DNA of 42,868 nt, from positions 1 through 42,868 of the forward strand of contig JAIOHL010000341.1 in NCBI GenBank assembly GCA_019913005.1, in the 5' to 3' direction. The translations under genes were made by a program, and so were the position numbers. Under the pieces are notes generated by a model. That model saw only the letters and a list, made by a program, of their open reading frames with translations. It did not search any database and was not told where the DNA came from. The stretch comes from Anaerolineae bacterium (GTDB lineage: Bacteria > Chloroflexota > Anaerolineae > Aggregatilineales > J027). Each line of letters begins with the position of its first letter. The first letter of the stretch is position 1. Positions 33,710 to 41,075 of this stretch are shown in pieces.

Positions 33710-35122
33710 CTATTCGGCGCGGGCGTCAAAAATCGCCTGTAGATCCGCTTGTAAAGCATCCAAACCAGCGTCCACATCAAAGTCTGCGTTGTTATCCGCC
33801 TCTTGTGTATAGGAGGTATAACGGTCACTGGTTTCTAGGAAACTGGGCATTCCTTCTTCATGGTTGGGGTTGTCAGGATAGGCCAGCCCCGCAGGAACAA
33901 CAGGCCAATTCTTGCTTGCAAAGTCAGTGTCGGGATAGGTTTCGGTCAGTTGGGCAATATAATGCTCGATATAGGTGCCTTGCAGGCTCAAACGAGCGGG
34001 CATTCCATTGTAAAGGGCGGTCAGGTCTTCAGCGCGATCACCCAAGAGATAAGAAAGCACTTCAAACGCTTCGTCGGGATGGGCGGTGGTGTTCATCATG
34101 CCAAAGGTATCTGCATGGAGTTTGGCGGTGGTCACACCTTCATAGGACGGTACGGGTGCAAAATCCCAAGTGCCTTCCAAACCATCCGTACCCCAACCCA
34201 AGAACCACGTGTGAATGGTAATCATCGCAATATTGCCCGTGCCAAACCAGTTACCACCGGAGCCACCGAGCAATTCGCTGTTGCCATAGACACCATTGGG
34301 ATAGAAGTAATCTTCCCACATGGCTTTGTGATACCAATGTTCCGCTTCACGCCAATTCTCAGGAATGACCGCGTTGCCATCGGCGTCCGCAAAGTTGCCG
34401 GAGCCGAACAGGGTGTCACGGCCACGGACATCGGTGAATTGATTGCCATAACCGAATTGAACGATATTTTCAGGATCGAATTCTTCCATCGTGGCGTCAC
34501 TACCGTTTGCATCTACGGTCAGGAACATGGCAATGTCGCGCAGAGTATCCATGTTCCATTCATGTTCCACACCATCCGCATCCACATAGGGTTCGCCATA
34601 GGCTTGGGGTGGATAGGGAATGCCCGCTTCATCAAACAGAGCCGTGTTGTAAATCAAAAACGAGGGGAATACAGCAAACGGAATCCCTAGTTGGCCTTCA
34701 CCCTCGACTTTATAGAAATCAACCAACGCCGGGTCAAAATCACTGAGGTCATAGCTGTTCTTCTCGATGAGTGACGTAAGGTCCATCCAAACGCCGGGGA
34801 AAGAAGCACGACCACGAATACCCATTGGGCCAACGATATCTGGCGCATTACCCGCCGCAATTTGTGTGCTGAGTACGTCATAGGCTTGGGCGTTCGGGAC
34901 GATTTCAATTACGAGTTCGATTTTATCCTGAGAGGCATTGTATTCTTCAACGAGCTTATTTTGTGCTTCAATGAGTGGGGCATCAGTTCCAGCACCCAAG
35001 CCGACATACCAACGGATTTGAACTTTATCTTGGGCTTTGACAACCGGCTCGTCGGATGATGGTAGAACTACAGCAACAAGAGCAACTAAAAGGACTATCG
35101 CTAAGAAGCGAAACTTACGCAT
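33710..35122 (-). CDS. CUT1 sugar ABC transporter substrate-binding protein
   Basis: 470 residues. A signal peptide (FLAIVLLVALVAVVLPSS) is followed by a family-1 solute-binding fold. Recognisable parts are EYNASQDKIELVIEIVPNAQAYDVLSTQIAAGNAPDIVG near the start, FPSFLIYNTALFDEAGIPYPP, and an aromatic-rich C-terminal lobe (HTWFLGWGTDGLEGTWDFAPVPSYEG) that could stack on sugar rings. AGGAG lies upstream of ATG 35122. It sits directly after lacI and two operators and is the first structural gene of the beta-glucan operon, so the likely ligand is a beta-glucan oligosaccharide (inferred from context). Confidence 0.93.
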   Translation of the reverse strand: MRKFRFLAIVLLVALVAVVLPSSDEPVVKAQDKVQIRWYVGLGAGTDAPLIEAQNKLVEEYNASQDKIELVIEIVPNAQAYDVLSTQIAAGNAPDIVGPMGIRGRASFPGVWMDLTSLIEKNSYDLSDFDPALVDFYKVEGEGQLGIPFAVFPSFLIYNTALFDEAGIPYPPQAYGEPYVDADGVEHEWNMDTLRDIAMFLTVDANGSDATMEEFDPENIVQFGYGNQFTDVRGRDTLFGSGNFADADGNAVIPENWREAEHWYHKAMWEDYFYPNGVYGNSELLGGSGGNWFGTGNIAMITIHTWFLGWGTDGLEGTWDFAPVPSYEGVTTAKLHADTFGMMNTTAHPDEAFEVLSYLLGDRAEDLTALYNGMPARLSLQGTYIEHYIAQLTETYPDTDFASKNWPVVPAGLAYPDNPNHEEGMPSFLETSDRYTSYTQEADNNADFDVDAGLDALQADLQAIFDARAE

Positions 35123-35160
35123 GGTATTTTTTCTCCTAAAGACTCTGATACACTATCAAC

Positions 35161-35176
35161 TTGAGAGCGCTCTCAA
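35161..35176. promoter_or_regulatory. LacI-type operator O1
   Basis: Perfect 16-bp palindrome TTGAGAGCGCTCTCAA with the central CG characteristic of LacI-family sites. It lies 38 nt upstream of the binding-protein start codon. An identical copy precedes the lacI gene, so the regulator at 35310-36371 is the probable ligand. Confidence 0.9.
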
Positions 35177-35209
35177 TAGCGCCCTAAAAAAATCCCACTA
35201 CGTCACTGC

Positions 35210-35229
35210 TTAAATCATTTACACCTCCT
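35210..35229 (-). other. Two-codon mini-ORF with a strong ribosome-binding site
   Basis: AGGAGGTG (35229-35222 on the minus strand) is followed after 3 nt by ATG ATT TAA (35218-35210). It lies in the leader between operators O1 and O2, upstream of the binding-protein gene. If the promoter is upstream of it, ribosomes would bind and terminate almost at once. Chance occurrence is possible. Confidence 0.3.
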
Positions 35230-35273
35230 GCGACTATTTGATTTACTCTAAACTCATGAACCTAAGCGCGTAT

Positions 35274-35289
35274 TTGAAAGCGCTCTCAA
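35274..35289. promoter_or_regulatory. LacI-type operator O2
   Basis: TTGAAAGCGCTCTCAA differs from O1 at one base. It lies between the lacI stop and the binding-protein start, 113 bp (start to start) from O1. Two spaced operators of this kind can allow looping by a tetrameric or paired dimeric repressor. Confidence 0.85.
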
Positions 35290-35309
35290 TAAGAGAGAAA
35301 AAAATCTCT

Positions 35310-36371
35310 CTACGCATTGACTTGGTAATTTGCTTTTTGTGCCGACGCCACTCCAGCATTCATTCGGACGGCACCACAGCTTGCCCGAACAACTAATTCA
35401 ACAGGTAAAACAATTTCATGCGATTCGGGCGGTTCGCCGGATAGAATTTTGACTAGGGTTGCTACCGCCAAAAATCCAGTTTGCTCGATTGGTTGGCGGA
35501 TGGTCGTAAGTTGCGGATTGGCTTGCACCGCCGGGGGTAAATCATCGTAGCCGACGATGGCTATGTCATCTGGTACACGCAGTTCAGCTTCTTGCAAGGC
35601 CCGAAGTGCCCCCAAAGCCATTGTGTCGGACGTAACAAAGACAGCATCTGGGCGCTGCGGAATTAACTGTCTCATCGCGTGATAACCACTTTCAAGCCCG
35701 TAGTCTCCATAGGCCACCAGTCGGCGATCAATAGTTCTTCCGTATTCGGCAAAAGCATTGGTATAACCCGTAAAACGATCATCCCCGGAGCAGTTACGGT
35801 TGGTGGCGATGGTGGCAATTCGTTGATATCCCAATGAAAGGAGATGCTTGGTGGCAAGATAGCTGCCCGTAACATTGTCTGTATCTACACGATAGACTTG
35901 GTTGCTATAGAGCGACCTGCCGATTTGGACGAACGGCATATCGTGTCTTACCAATTCGGGGATAAAAACATCACCCTTGTTATCACTGGTTACTATCAGG
36001 CCATCCACCAAACCCGTACCTAAGATACTCAAAATGGTACGTTCTTCTTCTTGCTCAGAATGTACCATAAACAGAGCAAGGGTCAGATTGTTTGTGTTGA
36101 CGCCGCGTGCGATACCTTGAGTTAGGCAGGGGAAATAGGGGTCAGTGAAGACGGCCTGTGCGCCGCTTGGAATAACGAGGCCAATGATGTTGGAACGATC
36201 TGAGGCCAATGAGCGTGCTAGGAGGTTTGGGCGATACCCTGTTTCATCAATCACCCGCTGAACCCGTTCACGAATTTCAGGGCGTATGTGTGGATACCCA
36301 TTCACAACTCGTGAAACAGTGGCCCTCGAAACTCCGGCTAATTTTCCAACTTCTTCTAAGGTCAATTTTTT
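35310..36371 (-). CDS. LacI-family transcriptional repressor of the beta-glucan operon
   Basis: 353 residues from ATG 36371. The open frame reaches 36413, but that start would lie inside the operator, and the LacI domain begins exactly at KKLTLEEVGKLAGVSRATVSRVVNG. Headpiece helix-turn-helix at about 5-25, hinge helix near NLLARSLASDR (LAR-type minor-groove reader), and a periplasmic-binding-like effector domain with SNIIGLVIPS, DALFVTSDTMALGALRALQE-like text and IVGYDDLPPAVQANPQLTTIRQP. It should bind the palindromes at 35161, 35274 and 36398 and release them when a sugar binds. Confidence 0.95.
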   Translation of the reverse strand, partial: KKLTLEEVGKLAGVSRATVSRVVNGYPHIRPEIRERVQRVIDETGYRPNLLARSLASDRSNIIGLVIPSGAQAVFTDPYFPCLTQGIARGVNTNNLTLALFMVHSEQEEERTILSILGTGLVDGLIVTSDNKGDVFIPELVRHDMPFVQIGRSLYSNQVYRVDTDNVTGSYLATKHLLSLGYQRIATIATNRNCSGDDRFTGYTNAFAEYGRTIDRRLVAYGDYGLESGYHAMRQLIPQRPDAVFVTSDTMALGALRALQEAELRVPDDIAIVGYDDLPPAVQANPQLTTIRQPIEQTGFLAVATLVKILSGEPPESHEIVLPVELVVRASCGAVRMNAGVASAQKANYQVNA

Positions 36372-36397
36372 CATAATTTGTGACCGCTCATTTCTTC

Positions 36398-36447
36398 TTG
36401 AGAGCGCTCTCAAATAAAAGAGTAACGCACTTCAAAATTTTTGTCAA
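36398..36447 (-). promoter_or_regulatory. lacI promoter with operator O3 over the start site
   Basis: Minus-strand TTGACA (36447-36442) and TACTCT (36424-36419) are 17 nt apart, a good sigma-70 promoter. The perfect palindrome TTGAGAGCGCTCTCAA (36398-36413) begins 5 nt after the -10 box and covers the expected transcription start, so the repressor would block its own gene. Confidence 0.85.
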
Positions 36448-36620
36448 ATATTTCTTGCGTGGAATCAATTGTCGCAACGCTGGCCGGAAAATTTCAGGGC
36501 GTATAGGGGTGAAACTCCTCAATTTTGAAATTTCTATTTTTCACCCGTAACCTTTTTACAATTTTTGGGTCGGTATAGCTGCATGAACGAAAATCGCTAG
36601 TTCACTTGTGGAGGAATAAC

Positions 36621-37745
36621 ATGGTATCCAAATTTATCCGGCCTGCATTGGTAGTGGTCATAACTCTCTTGCTTGCAACGCTCATTGGCCTACCCAAAAT
36701 CTATGCTCAGTCAGGCGATGACGTCATACAAATCGAATTGGTGGGTGAGATTGAAGCGCTCTCGACAACCACGCTAACCATCAACGGGCAAGTTGTTGAC
36801 ATCAGTGTCGCCGAATTAAACACGACCCTCGCTGTTGGTGAAGTGGTTAAAGTTGAAGGGACGCTCGAAGCCGATGGTTCGATTGTCGCCCGTGAGGTGA
36901 AATCAGTTGAAGAAGGCGAACTTTTGCCCGGTGAGGTCGAAATTATTGGCCTAGTGGAAGCCTTTGATACGGATTCCCTTACCATTGGCGGGCTTGTGAT
37001 TGACATTACCACTGCTGAGTTGGAAGATGCCCTCGTTTTGGAAGTTGGCGCAATTGTAAAAGTCCATTTGTCATTGGTGACCGACGCGGCAGGGGTTGAA
37101 TCGTGGGTAGCGCGTGAAGTGCAGGACGGCACTTACGACAACAGCCAAGATGACAACTCTGACAATAGCAACGATGACAACAGTGATGATTCTCCCGCTG
37201 GTGAATTTGAGATGGTTGGTACACTCACATCTGTTGATGGCGATACGATTGTGGTATCTGGTTTGACGATTGATATTGCCTCTGCTGAAATCAAGGGGAT
37301 ATTGGTCGAAGGTGCATTGGTCAAAGTTCATCTGAGTTGGGTAGATGGGGTGTTGGTGGCGCGGGAAGTTGAACTACACGACAGCCGCCCCAGTGATGAC
37401 GATGACTCCGACGATGACGGCGACGACAATAGCAACGATAACAGCAACACCAATTCCAACGTCAACACTAATGCCAACAACTCCAATGATGATGACGACA
37501 GCAACTCCAACAACTCGAACTCGAATGAAAATGAAAACGAGGATGAGAACGAAAATGAAAGCAATAGCAACACCAATAATTCCAACGATGACGATGACGA
37601 CGAGAGCAATGAGAACACTGTAAATTCCAACGAGAATAACAACGGTGGCGGGGATGATGACCAAAATCAGAACGATGATAACTCCGGCGATAGCAACAAT
37701 AATGATGATCATGGTGGTGATGACGACAACGGCGATGATGACTAA
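36621..37745 (+). CDS. Exported DUF5666-repeat protein with acidic Asn/Asp/Ser tail
   Basis: 374 residues from ATG 36621 (GGAGGA 5 nt upstream; the frame is open to TTG 36606). A signal peptide (IRPALVVVITLLLATLIGLPKIYA) is followed by three copies of a DUF5666-like beta-barrel unit (about 38-95, 105-165 and 195-250). Each has the pattern G.I.......TLTI.G..VDI..AEL......G..VKV......DG...AREV. A short D/N/S linker separates copies two and three. From about residue 255 to the end the protein is almost only Asp, Asn, Ser and Glu, with stretches of SDDDDSDDDGDD type. The role is unknown; the tail suggests a flexible, possibly calcium-binding surface segment. Confidence 0.88.
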   Translation: MVSKFIRPALVVVITLLLATLIGLPKIYAQSGDDVIQIELVGEIEALSTTTLTINGQVVDISVAELNTTLAVGEVVKVEGTLEADGSIVAREVKSVEEGELLPGEVEIIGLVEAFDTDSLTIGGLVIDITTAELEDALVLEVGAIVKVHLSLVTDAAGVESWVAREVQDGTYDNSQDDNSDNSNDDNSDDSPAGEFEMVGTLTSVDGDTIVVSGLTIDIASAEIKGILVEGALVKVHLSWVDGVLVAREVELHDSRPSDDDDSDDDGDDNSNDNSNTNSNVNTNANNSNDDDDSNSNNSNSNENENEDENENESNSNTNNSNDDDDDESNENTVNSNENNNGGGDDDQNQNDDNSGDSNNNDDHGGDDDNGDDD

Positions 37746-37770
37746 ATCCTAGACAGCCCCCGCAAATAAA

Positions 37771-37815
37771 CCCCCTCCTCTGCCTAACACGGGGAGGGGC
37801 AATTCTTGTTTTTGA
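37771..37815 (+). terminator. Rho-independent terminator after the DUF5666 gene
   Basis: CCCCTCC (37772-37778) pairs with GGAGGGG (37793-37799), followed by a T-rich stretch ending in TTGTTTTT. It lies 27 nt past the stop. Confidence 0.6.
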
Positions 37816-37832
37816 CTAAGGAAAGTACAGCC

Positions 37833-39374
37833 ATGAGCCTGAATGCCTCAACCTTTACTTCTACTCATCGGAAGATTAACCTACGATTCGCCTCATGGGT
37901 GGGTCTTGGTCAAGGCGTATTGTTATTTGCTGTTGCACTGGCGATTTTGTGGTGGTTGATGAGCGCTACTCCCGGCTTTGTCAGCAATGATGATTATTAT
38001 CATGCCCGAATCGCCGACCAAATCATTGAGCAGCAGCGTTTGCGAGTGGAATTCACAGCCCTACCCTATACCATCCTCAATCAAGACGATTTTGTGGATC
38101 ACCATTTACTGTTTCATCTCTACCTCGCCCCTTGGATTCATTATGGTGGGATGGATGGGGCGAAATTGGCAACGGCGCTGATTGGCGCAGGGGTATTTGT
38201 GGCGATGTGGGTACTGCTGCGCGGCATCAGGGTGCGTTACCCGCTGGGATGGACACTGTTATTACTTGGGGTATCCAGTCCTTTTATCTATCGCGTGCTC
38301 ATGACCCGAACACAAGGCGCGGCCCTGCTGGTTTTAATCATCACGTTGTACTGTCTTTTCCAGCGGCATCATCGGGCTATCCTGCCACTCGGATTTGCCT
38401 TTGCATGGCTGTACAACGGATTTGTACTGCTGCCTGCTATCGTGATTCTTTATGCGCTGGCGGTTTGGCTGGAACGGCGCGAAATTGTTTGGCAGCCCGT
38501 TGCATTGAGCCTCAGCGGAGTAGTATTGGGATTGGTCATCAATCCTTATTTCCCCGATAACTTTGCTTTTATCAGTGAGCATCTTGGTGCAAAAACCGAC
38601 ATTGAAACCAGCATCCGTGTGGGTAATGAATGGTATCCCTATACGACAGAGCAGCTACTCGATAATTCCAAAGGAGCGCTTATTTTATTGGCGTTGGCTC
38701 TGCTCTGGTCGAGTCTCAGTCGCCGCCGATCTGACCACATTAGTACCACCCTACTTTTGGTTGCATTCCTAACGCTCTACATGCTGTTACGATCACGCCG
38801 TTTTATCGAATATTTTCCGGCGTTTGCACTCCTTTGTGGAGCGGCAGCATGGGGACGTGAACCCGCCGATTTTTTCAACTTACTCCCACAAATTCGTGGG
38901 TTACGGTATGTCGTATTAGCAGGAGTGGTGCTGTTTGCCGCCATGAACGTTCGTACTACCGTAATCAAGGCACGTGATGATATTAGCCATGCGACCCACC
39001 CCGATTATTTAGCTGGAGGGTCGTCATGGTTGGAAGAAAATACACCAGCGGGTTCGATAGTTTTTCAGACAGATTGGGACGATTTCCCCTATCTGTATTA
39101 TCACAACACGCATAATCGTTATCTCGTCGGACTCGACCCAACCTACATGCAGCGGTTTGACTCCGTGTTGTGGGATCAATGGGTGGCGATTACACAGGGG
39201 GATATTGAAAACCCTGCGGCGATTATTGAAGGGGAGTTTGGGGCACGTTATATCATCAGTGACACCCGCCATCAGAATTTTGCCCGCGTTGCCGATGCTG
39301 ACCCGCGCCTTAAGATGGTGTATCGTGATGACAATTGTTATGTATGGGAGGTTTTGCCTGCGCCCCAACAATAA
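37833..39374 (+). CDS. Polytopic GT-C-fold glycosyltransferase-like membrane protein (STT3/GT39-like)
   Basis: 513 residues from ATG 37833, with AAGGAAAG upstream. TTG 37806 is an alternative start, but it lies in the terminator's T tract. About ten to twelve membrane helices precede a soluble C-terminal domain. Two features recall GT-C enzymes. An acidic motif after helix 1, DDYYHARI (from Asp53), resembles the metal-binding DxYYHxR of STT3-type oligosaccharyltransferases. TDWDDFPYL (Asp414-Asp417) lies where STT3 proteins carry a WWD-type acceptor site. It probably transfers a lipid-linked sugar at the outer face of the membrane; donor and acceptor are unknown. The family assignment rests on these motifs and topology only. 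Confidence 0.7.
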   Translation: MSLNASTFTSTHRKINLRFASWVGLGQGVLLFAVALAILWWLMSATPGFVSNDDYYHARIADQIIEQQRLRVEFTALPYTILNQDDFVDHHLLFHLYLAPWIHYGGMDGAKLATALIGAGVFVAMWVLLRGIRVRYPLGWTLLLLGVSSPFIYRVLMTRTQGAALLVLIITLYCLFQRHHRAILPLGFAFAWLYNGFVLLPAIVILYALAVWLERREIVWQPVALSLSGVVLGLVINPYFPDNFAFISEHLGAKTDIETSIRVGNEWYPYTTEQLLDNSKGALILLALALLWSSLSRRRSDHISTTLLLVAFLTLYMLLRSRRFIEYFPAFALLCGAAAWGREPADFFNLLPQIRGLRYVVLAGVVLFAAMNVRTTVIKARDDISHATHPDYLAGGSSWLEENTPAGSIVFQTDWDDFPYLYYHNTHNRYLVGLDPTYMQRFDSVLWDQWVAITQGDIENPAAIIEGEFGARYIISDTRHQNFARVADADPRLKMVYRDDNCYVWEVLPAPQQ

Positions 39375-39397
39375 ATATCCGTTGTGGCACTTCTCGT

Positions 39398-39403
39398 TAT
39401 AAT
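39398..39403 (+). promoter_or_regulatory. Consensus -10 box before the second ECF sigma gene
   Basis: TATAAT at 39398-39403 would place transcription start near 39410, about 30 nt before ATG 39442. No -35 box is visible 17 nt upstream. Confidence 0.4.
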
Positions 39404-39441
39404 CACCGTGCTTGACCATCAACCGTTCAAAGTTGGGGCCT

Positions 39442-40023
39442 ATGATCTTATTGGTACTGCCGGATATTCCCGAAGAAGATGCGCTTCTCACCGCTGCACG
39501 ACAAGGGCAAGAGGCCGCCGTGATGCAGATATATGAAAGTTATTTTCCACCGATTTATGAATACATCCGCCTGCGGGTTAATGACCGGCACGAGGCTGAA
39601 GACCTTACCAGTGAGGTGTTTTTCAAATTCGTTAAGTCTCTGCGTGGCCCCAACGCCCCTCGGCACAGCTTACGTGGATGGTTGTTTAAAGTGGCGCGGA
39701 ATCTTATCGCCACGCATCATGTCAAGCTCAAGCAACAACCAGAAATTGAATTGGAGGAATGGTTTGCTGCCCCCTCCGACCAAGATCCGGAAGTGATCTT
39801 TCTGCAAAACCTAAATAGCAAGGCCATTTATGAGGCCATGCGTCGTCTGACCGCTGAACAGCAGGAGGTCTTGGTTCTGCGCTTTGGACAGCAGTTGAGC
39901 CTAGAAGAAACCGCTGACATCATGGGCAAATCCATAGGGGCGATTAAAACAATGCAATTTCGCGCCGTCGAATCCATGCGCCGCTTATTAAATGCTGGCC
40001 GCAAGGAGGAATCCTATGGCTGA
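39442..40023 (+). CDS. ECF-type RNA polymerase sigma factor
   Basis: 193 residues from ATG 39442; an in-frame TTG at 39412 would add ten residues and lies about at the expected transcription start. Region 2 (about 15-80) has YESYFPPIYEYIRLRVNDRHEAEDLTSEVFFKF and LRGWLFKVARNLIATHHV. Region 4 (about 125-185) has LTAEQQEVLVLRFGQQLSLEETADIMGKSIGAIKTMQFRAVES. Its end overlaps the next gene by 8 nt, the usual arrangement of an ECF factor and its controlling membrane protein. Confidence 0.92.
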   Translation: MILLVLPDIPEEDALLTAARQGQEAAVMQIYESYFPPIYEYIRLRVNDRHEAEDLTSEVFFKFVKSLRGPNAPRHSLRGWLFKVARNLIATHHVKLKQQPEIELEEWFAAPSDQDPEVIFLQNLNSKAIYEAMRRLTAEQQEVLVLRFGQQLSLEETADIMGKSIGAIKTMQFRAVESMRRLLNAGRKEESYG

Positions 40024-40861
40024 TCGGCTCATGATTGAAATTTTTGATGATTGTGTGGAACGACTTCATGCAGGCCAGTCGGTTGAGGACATTTTGCACC
40101 AATATCCCAACTATGCTGATACGTTGCGACCCATGTTAGAGATTACACGCGGCATCCAGCGGGTGCGCGTGCCCTCAGCCGAGATTTCTGCGTCTCAAGA
40201 CCGCATACGATCTAGGGTGTTGCATGAATATCATGCTGCTCCCACTCGCCGATACACTTTGCCTCCGGTTTTGAGTATGGCTGCTGCGCTGCTATTGGCC
40301 TGCCTATGTTTGTTTGGCGGCGGCGCAGGATTGGTCGCTACGGGGATTATTGACCTAGATAATGATGATGTTCAGTTTGGCACTCCATCAGCACAACCAT
40401 CCATAACTGATTCACCGACTGCAACCTTTTCGCTGACGGCATCGGGCACACCCACAGCCACTGCTACAGCATCTTTGACTCGTACTTCCACCAGTTCCCC
40501 AACGGCTAGTCCTTCGCGTTCTTCAACGCCGACTGCTACAGCATCTAGTACCCGCACATTGACCGCGACAAGCACAAGAACTGCTTCTCGCACTCCCAGT
40601 ATGACCGCTAGCCGTACCCCTAGCTCAACCTTGACCCGTACCCCTGCTCCTACCAACACCTCATTGATACCGACACGGCTCCCTGCCAGCCAGACGCCTT
40701 TGCCACCTCAAAATCTACCCCCGACGGATGACGATAGCAGTGGAAGCAATAACGATAATGGCAGTGAAAATGACAACGATGATGACAGTGATGGCGGCGA
40801 CGATAACGACAACAACAATAGCAATGACAATGGGGGTGGTGAGGATAGTGACGATGATTGA
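40016..40861 (+). CDS. Membrane-anchored anti-sigma-like protein with mucin-like and acidic tails
   Basis: 281 residues from ATG 40016 (AAGGAGGA 5 nt upstream). The N-terminal 75 residues (DDCVERLHAGQSVEDILHQYPNYADTLRPMLE) match the short helical domain that precedes DUF5667-type proteins and sits next to ECF genes in Chloroflexota and Actinobacteria; it probably holds the sigma factor. One membrane helix lies at about 84-111. Outside follows a Ser/Thr/Pro-rich stretch (about 120-230) resembling a glycosylated stalk. The last 40 residues are Asp/Asn/Ser-rich, very like the tail of the DUF5666 protein at 36621. It overlaps the sigma gene by 8 nt. Confidence 0.85.
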   Translation: MADRLMIEIFDDCVERLHAGQSVEDILHQYPNYADTLRPMLEITRGIQRVRVPSAEISASQDRIRSRVLHEYHAAPTRRYTLPPVLSMAAALLLACLCLFGGGAGLVATGIIDLDNDDVQFGTPSAQPSITDSPTATFSLTASGTPTATATASLTRTSTSSPTASPSRSSTPTATASSTRTLTATSTRTASRTPSMTASRTPSSTLTRTPAPTNTSLIPTRLPASQTPLPPQNLPPTDDDSSGSNNDNGSENDNDDDSDGGDDNDNNNSNDNGGGEDSDDD

Positions 40862-40924
40862 TAGTTAACATACATCCAGCGGTTTAGCCCGTAATTCAGC
40901 AAAACACCTATCAATTGCATGGAT

Positions 40925-40977
40925 AACCTTGTCAAGGGCAAATAAATACAGATCTTTGTGAGCTACTTGACAAGGTT
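40925..40977. other. Perfect 12-bp inverted repeat containing a TTGACA box
   Basis: AACCTTGTCAAG (40925-40936) and CTTGACAAGGTT (40966-40977) are exact complements around a 29-nt spacer. The right arm includes TTGACA (40967-40972), and CAAAAT lies 17 nt further on (40990-40995), so it overlaps a likely promoter for the gene at 41076. It may be an operator for a dimeric regulator or the terminator of the upstream sigma operon. Confidence 0.55.
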
Positions 40978-41003
40978 TGGCAGATGCGTCAAAATATGAT
41001 TTT

Positions 41004-41032
41004 AGTGAAACGTTTCAGTAAATCGTTTCACT
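41004..41032. promoter_or_regulatory. LacI-type operator pair before the second CUT1 locus
   Basis: The perfect palindrome TGAAACGTTTCA (41006-41017) is followed by an imperfect second copy (GTAAATCGTTTCAC, 41018-41031). The outer ends form AGTGAAACG / CGTTTCACT. The sequence differs from the TTGAGAGCGCTCTCAA sites, so a different LacI-family protein, not encoded in the window, should bind here. It lies just after the likely -10 box. Confidence 0.75.
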
Positions 41033-41075
41033 TTAGAGCATCTTGAACAAGTGAGATTTTTTAGGAGGTTTTTTG

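Noticed and set aside
33514-33828. 104-residue minus-strand open frame in the binding-protein/permease spacer
   Set aside because: It overlaps the end of the binding-protein gene and crosses the palindromes; no ribosome-binding site or protein-like pattern.
35292-35311. AGAGAGA / TCTCTCT pairing at the lacI stop
   Set aside because: Seven A/T-G pairs in a purine repeat with no T run after it; likely low-complexity sequence, not a terminator.
36539-36580. Possible ECF-type promoter for the DUF5666 gene
   Set aside because: GTAACC and CGGTATA are visible but 18 nt apart, not matching the 15-nt spacing of the other candidate; not convincing.
37328-37712. Ser/Leu-rich and Ile/Val-rich open frames opposite the DUF5666 tail
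   Set aside because: They are the complement of the repetitive GAT/GAC/AAC codons of the acidic tail and have no start signals.
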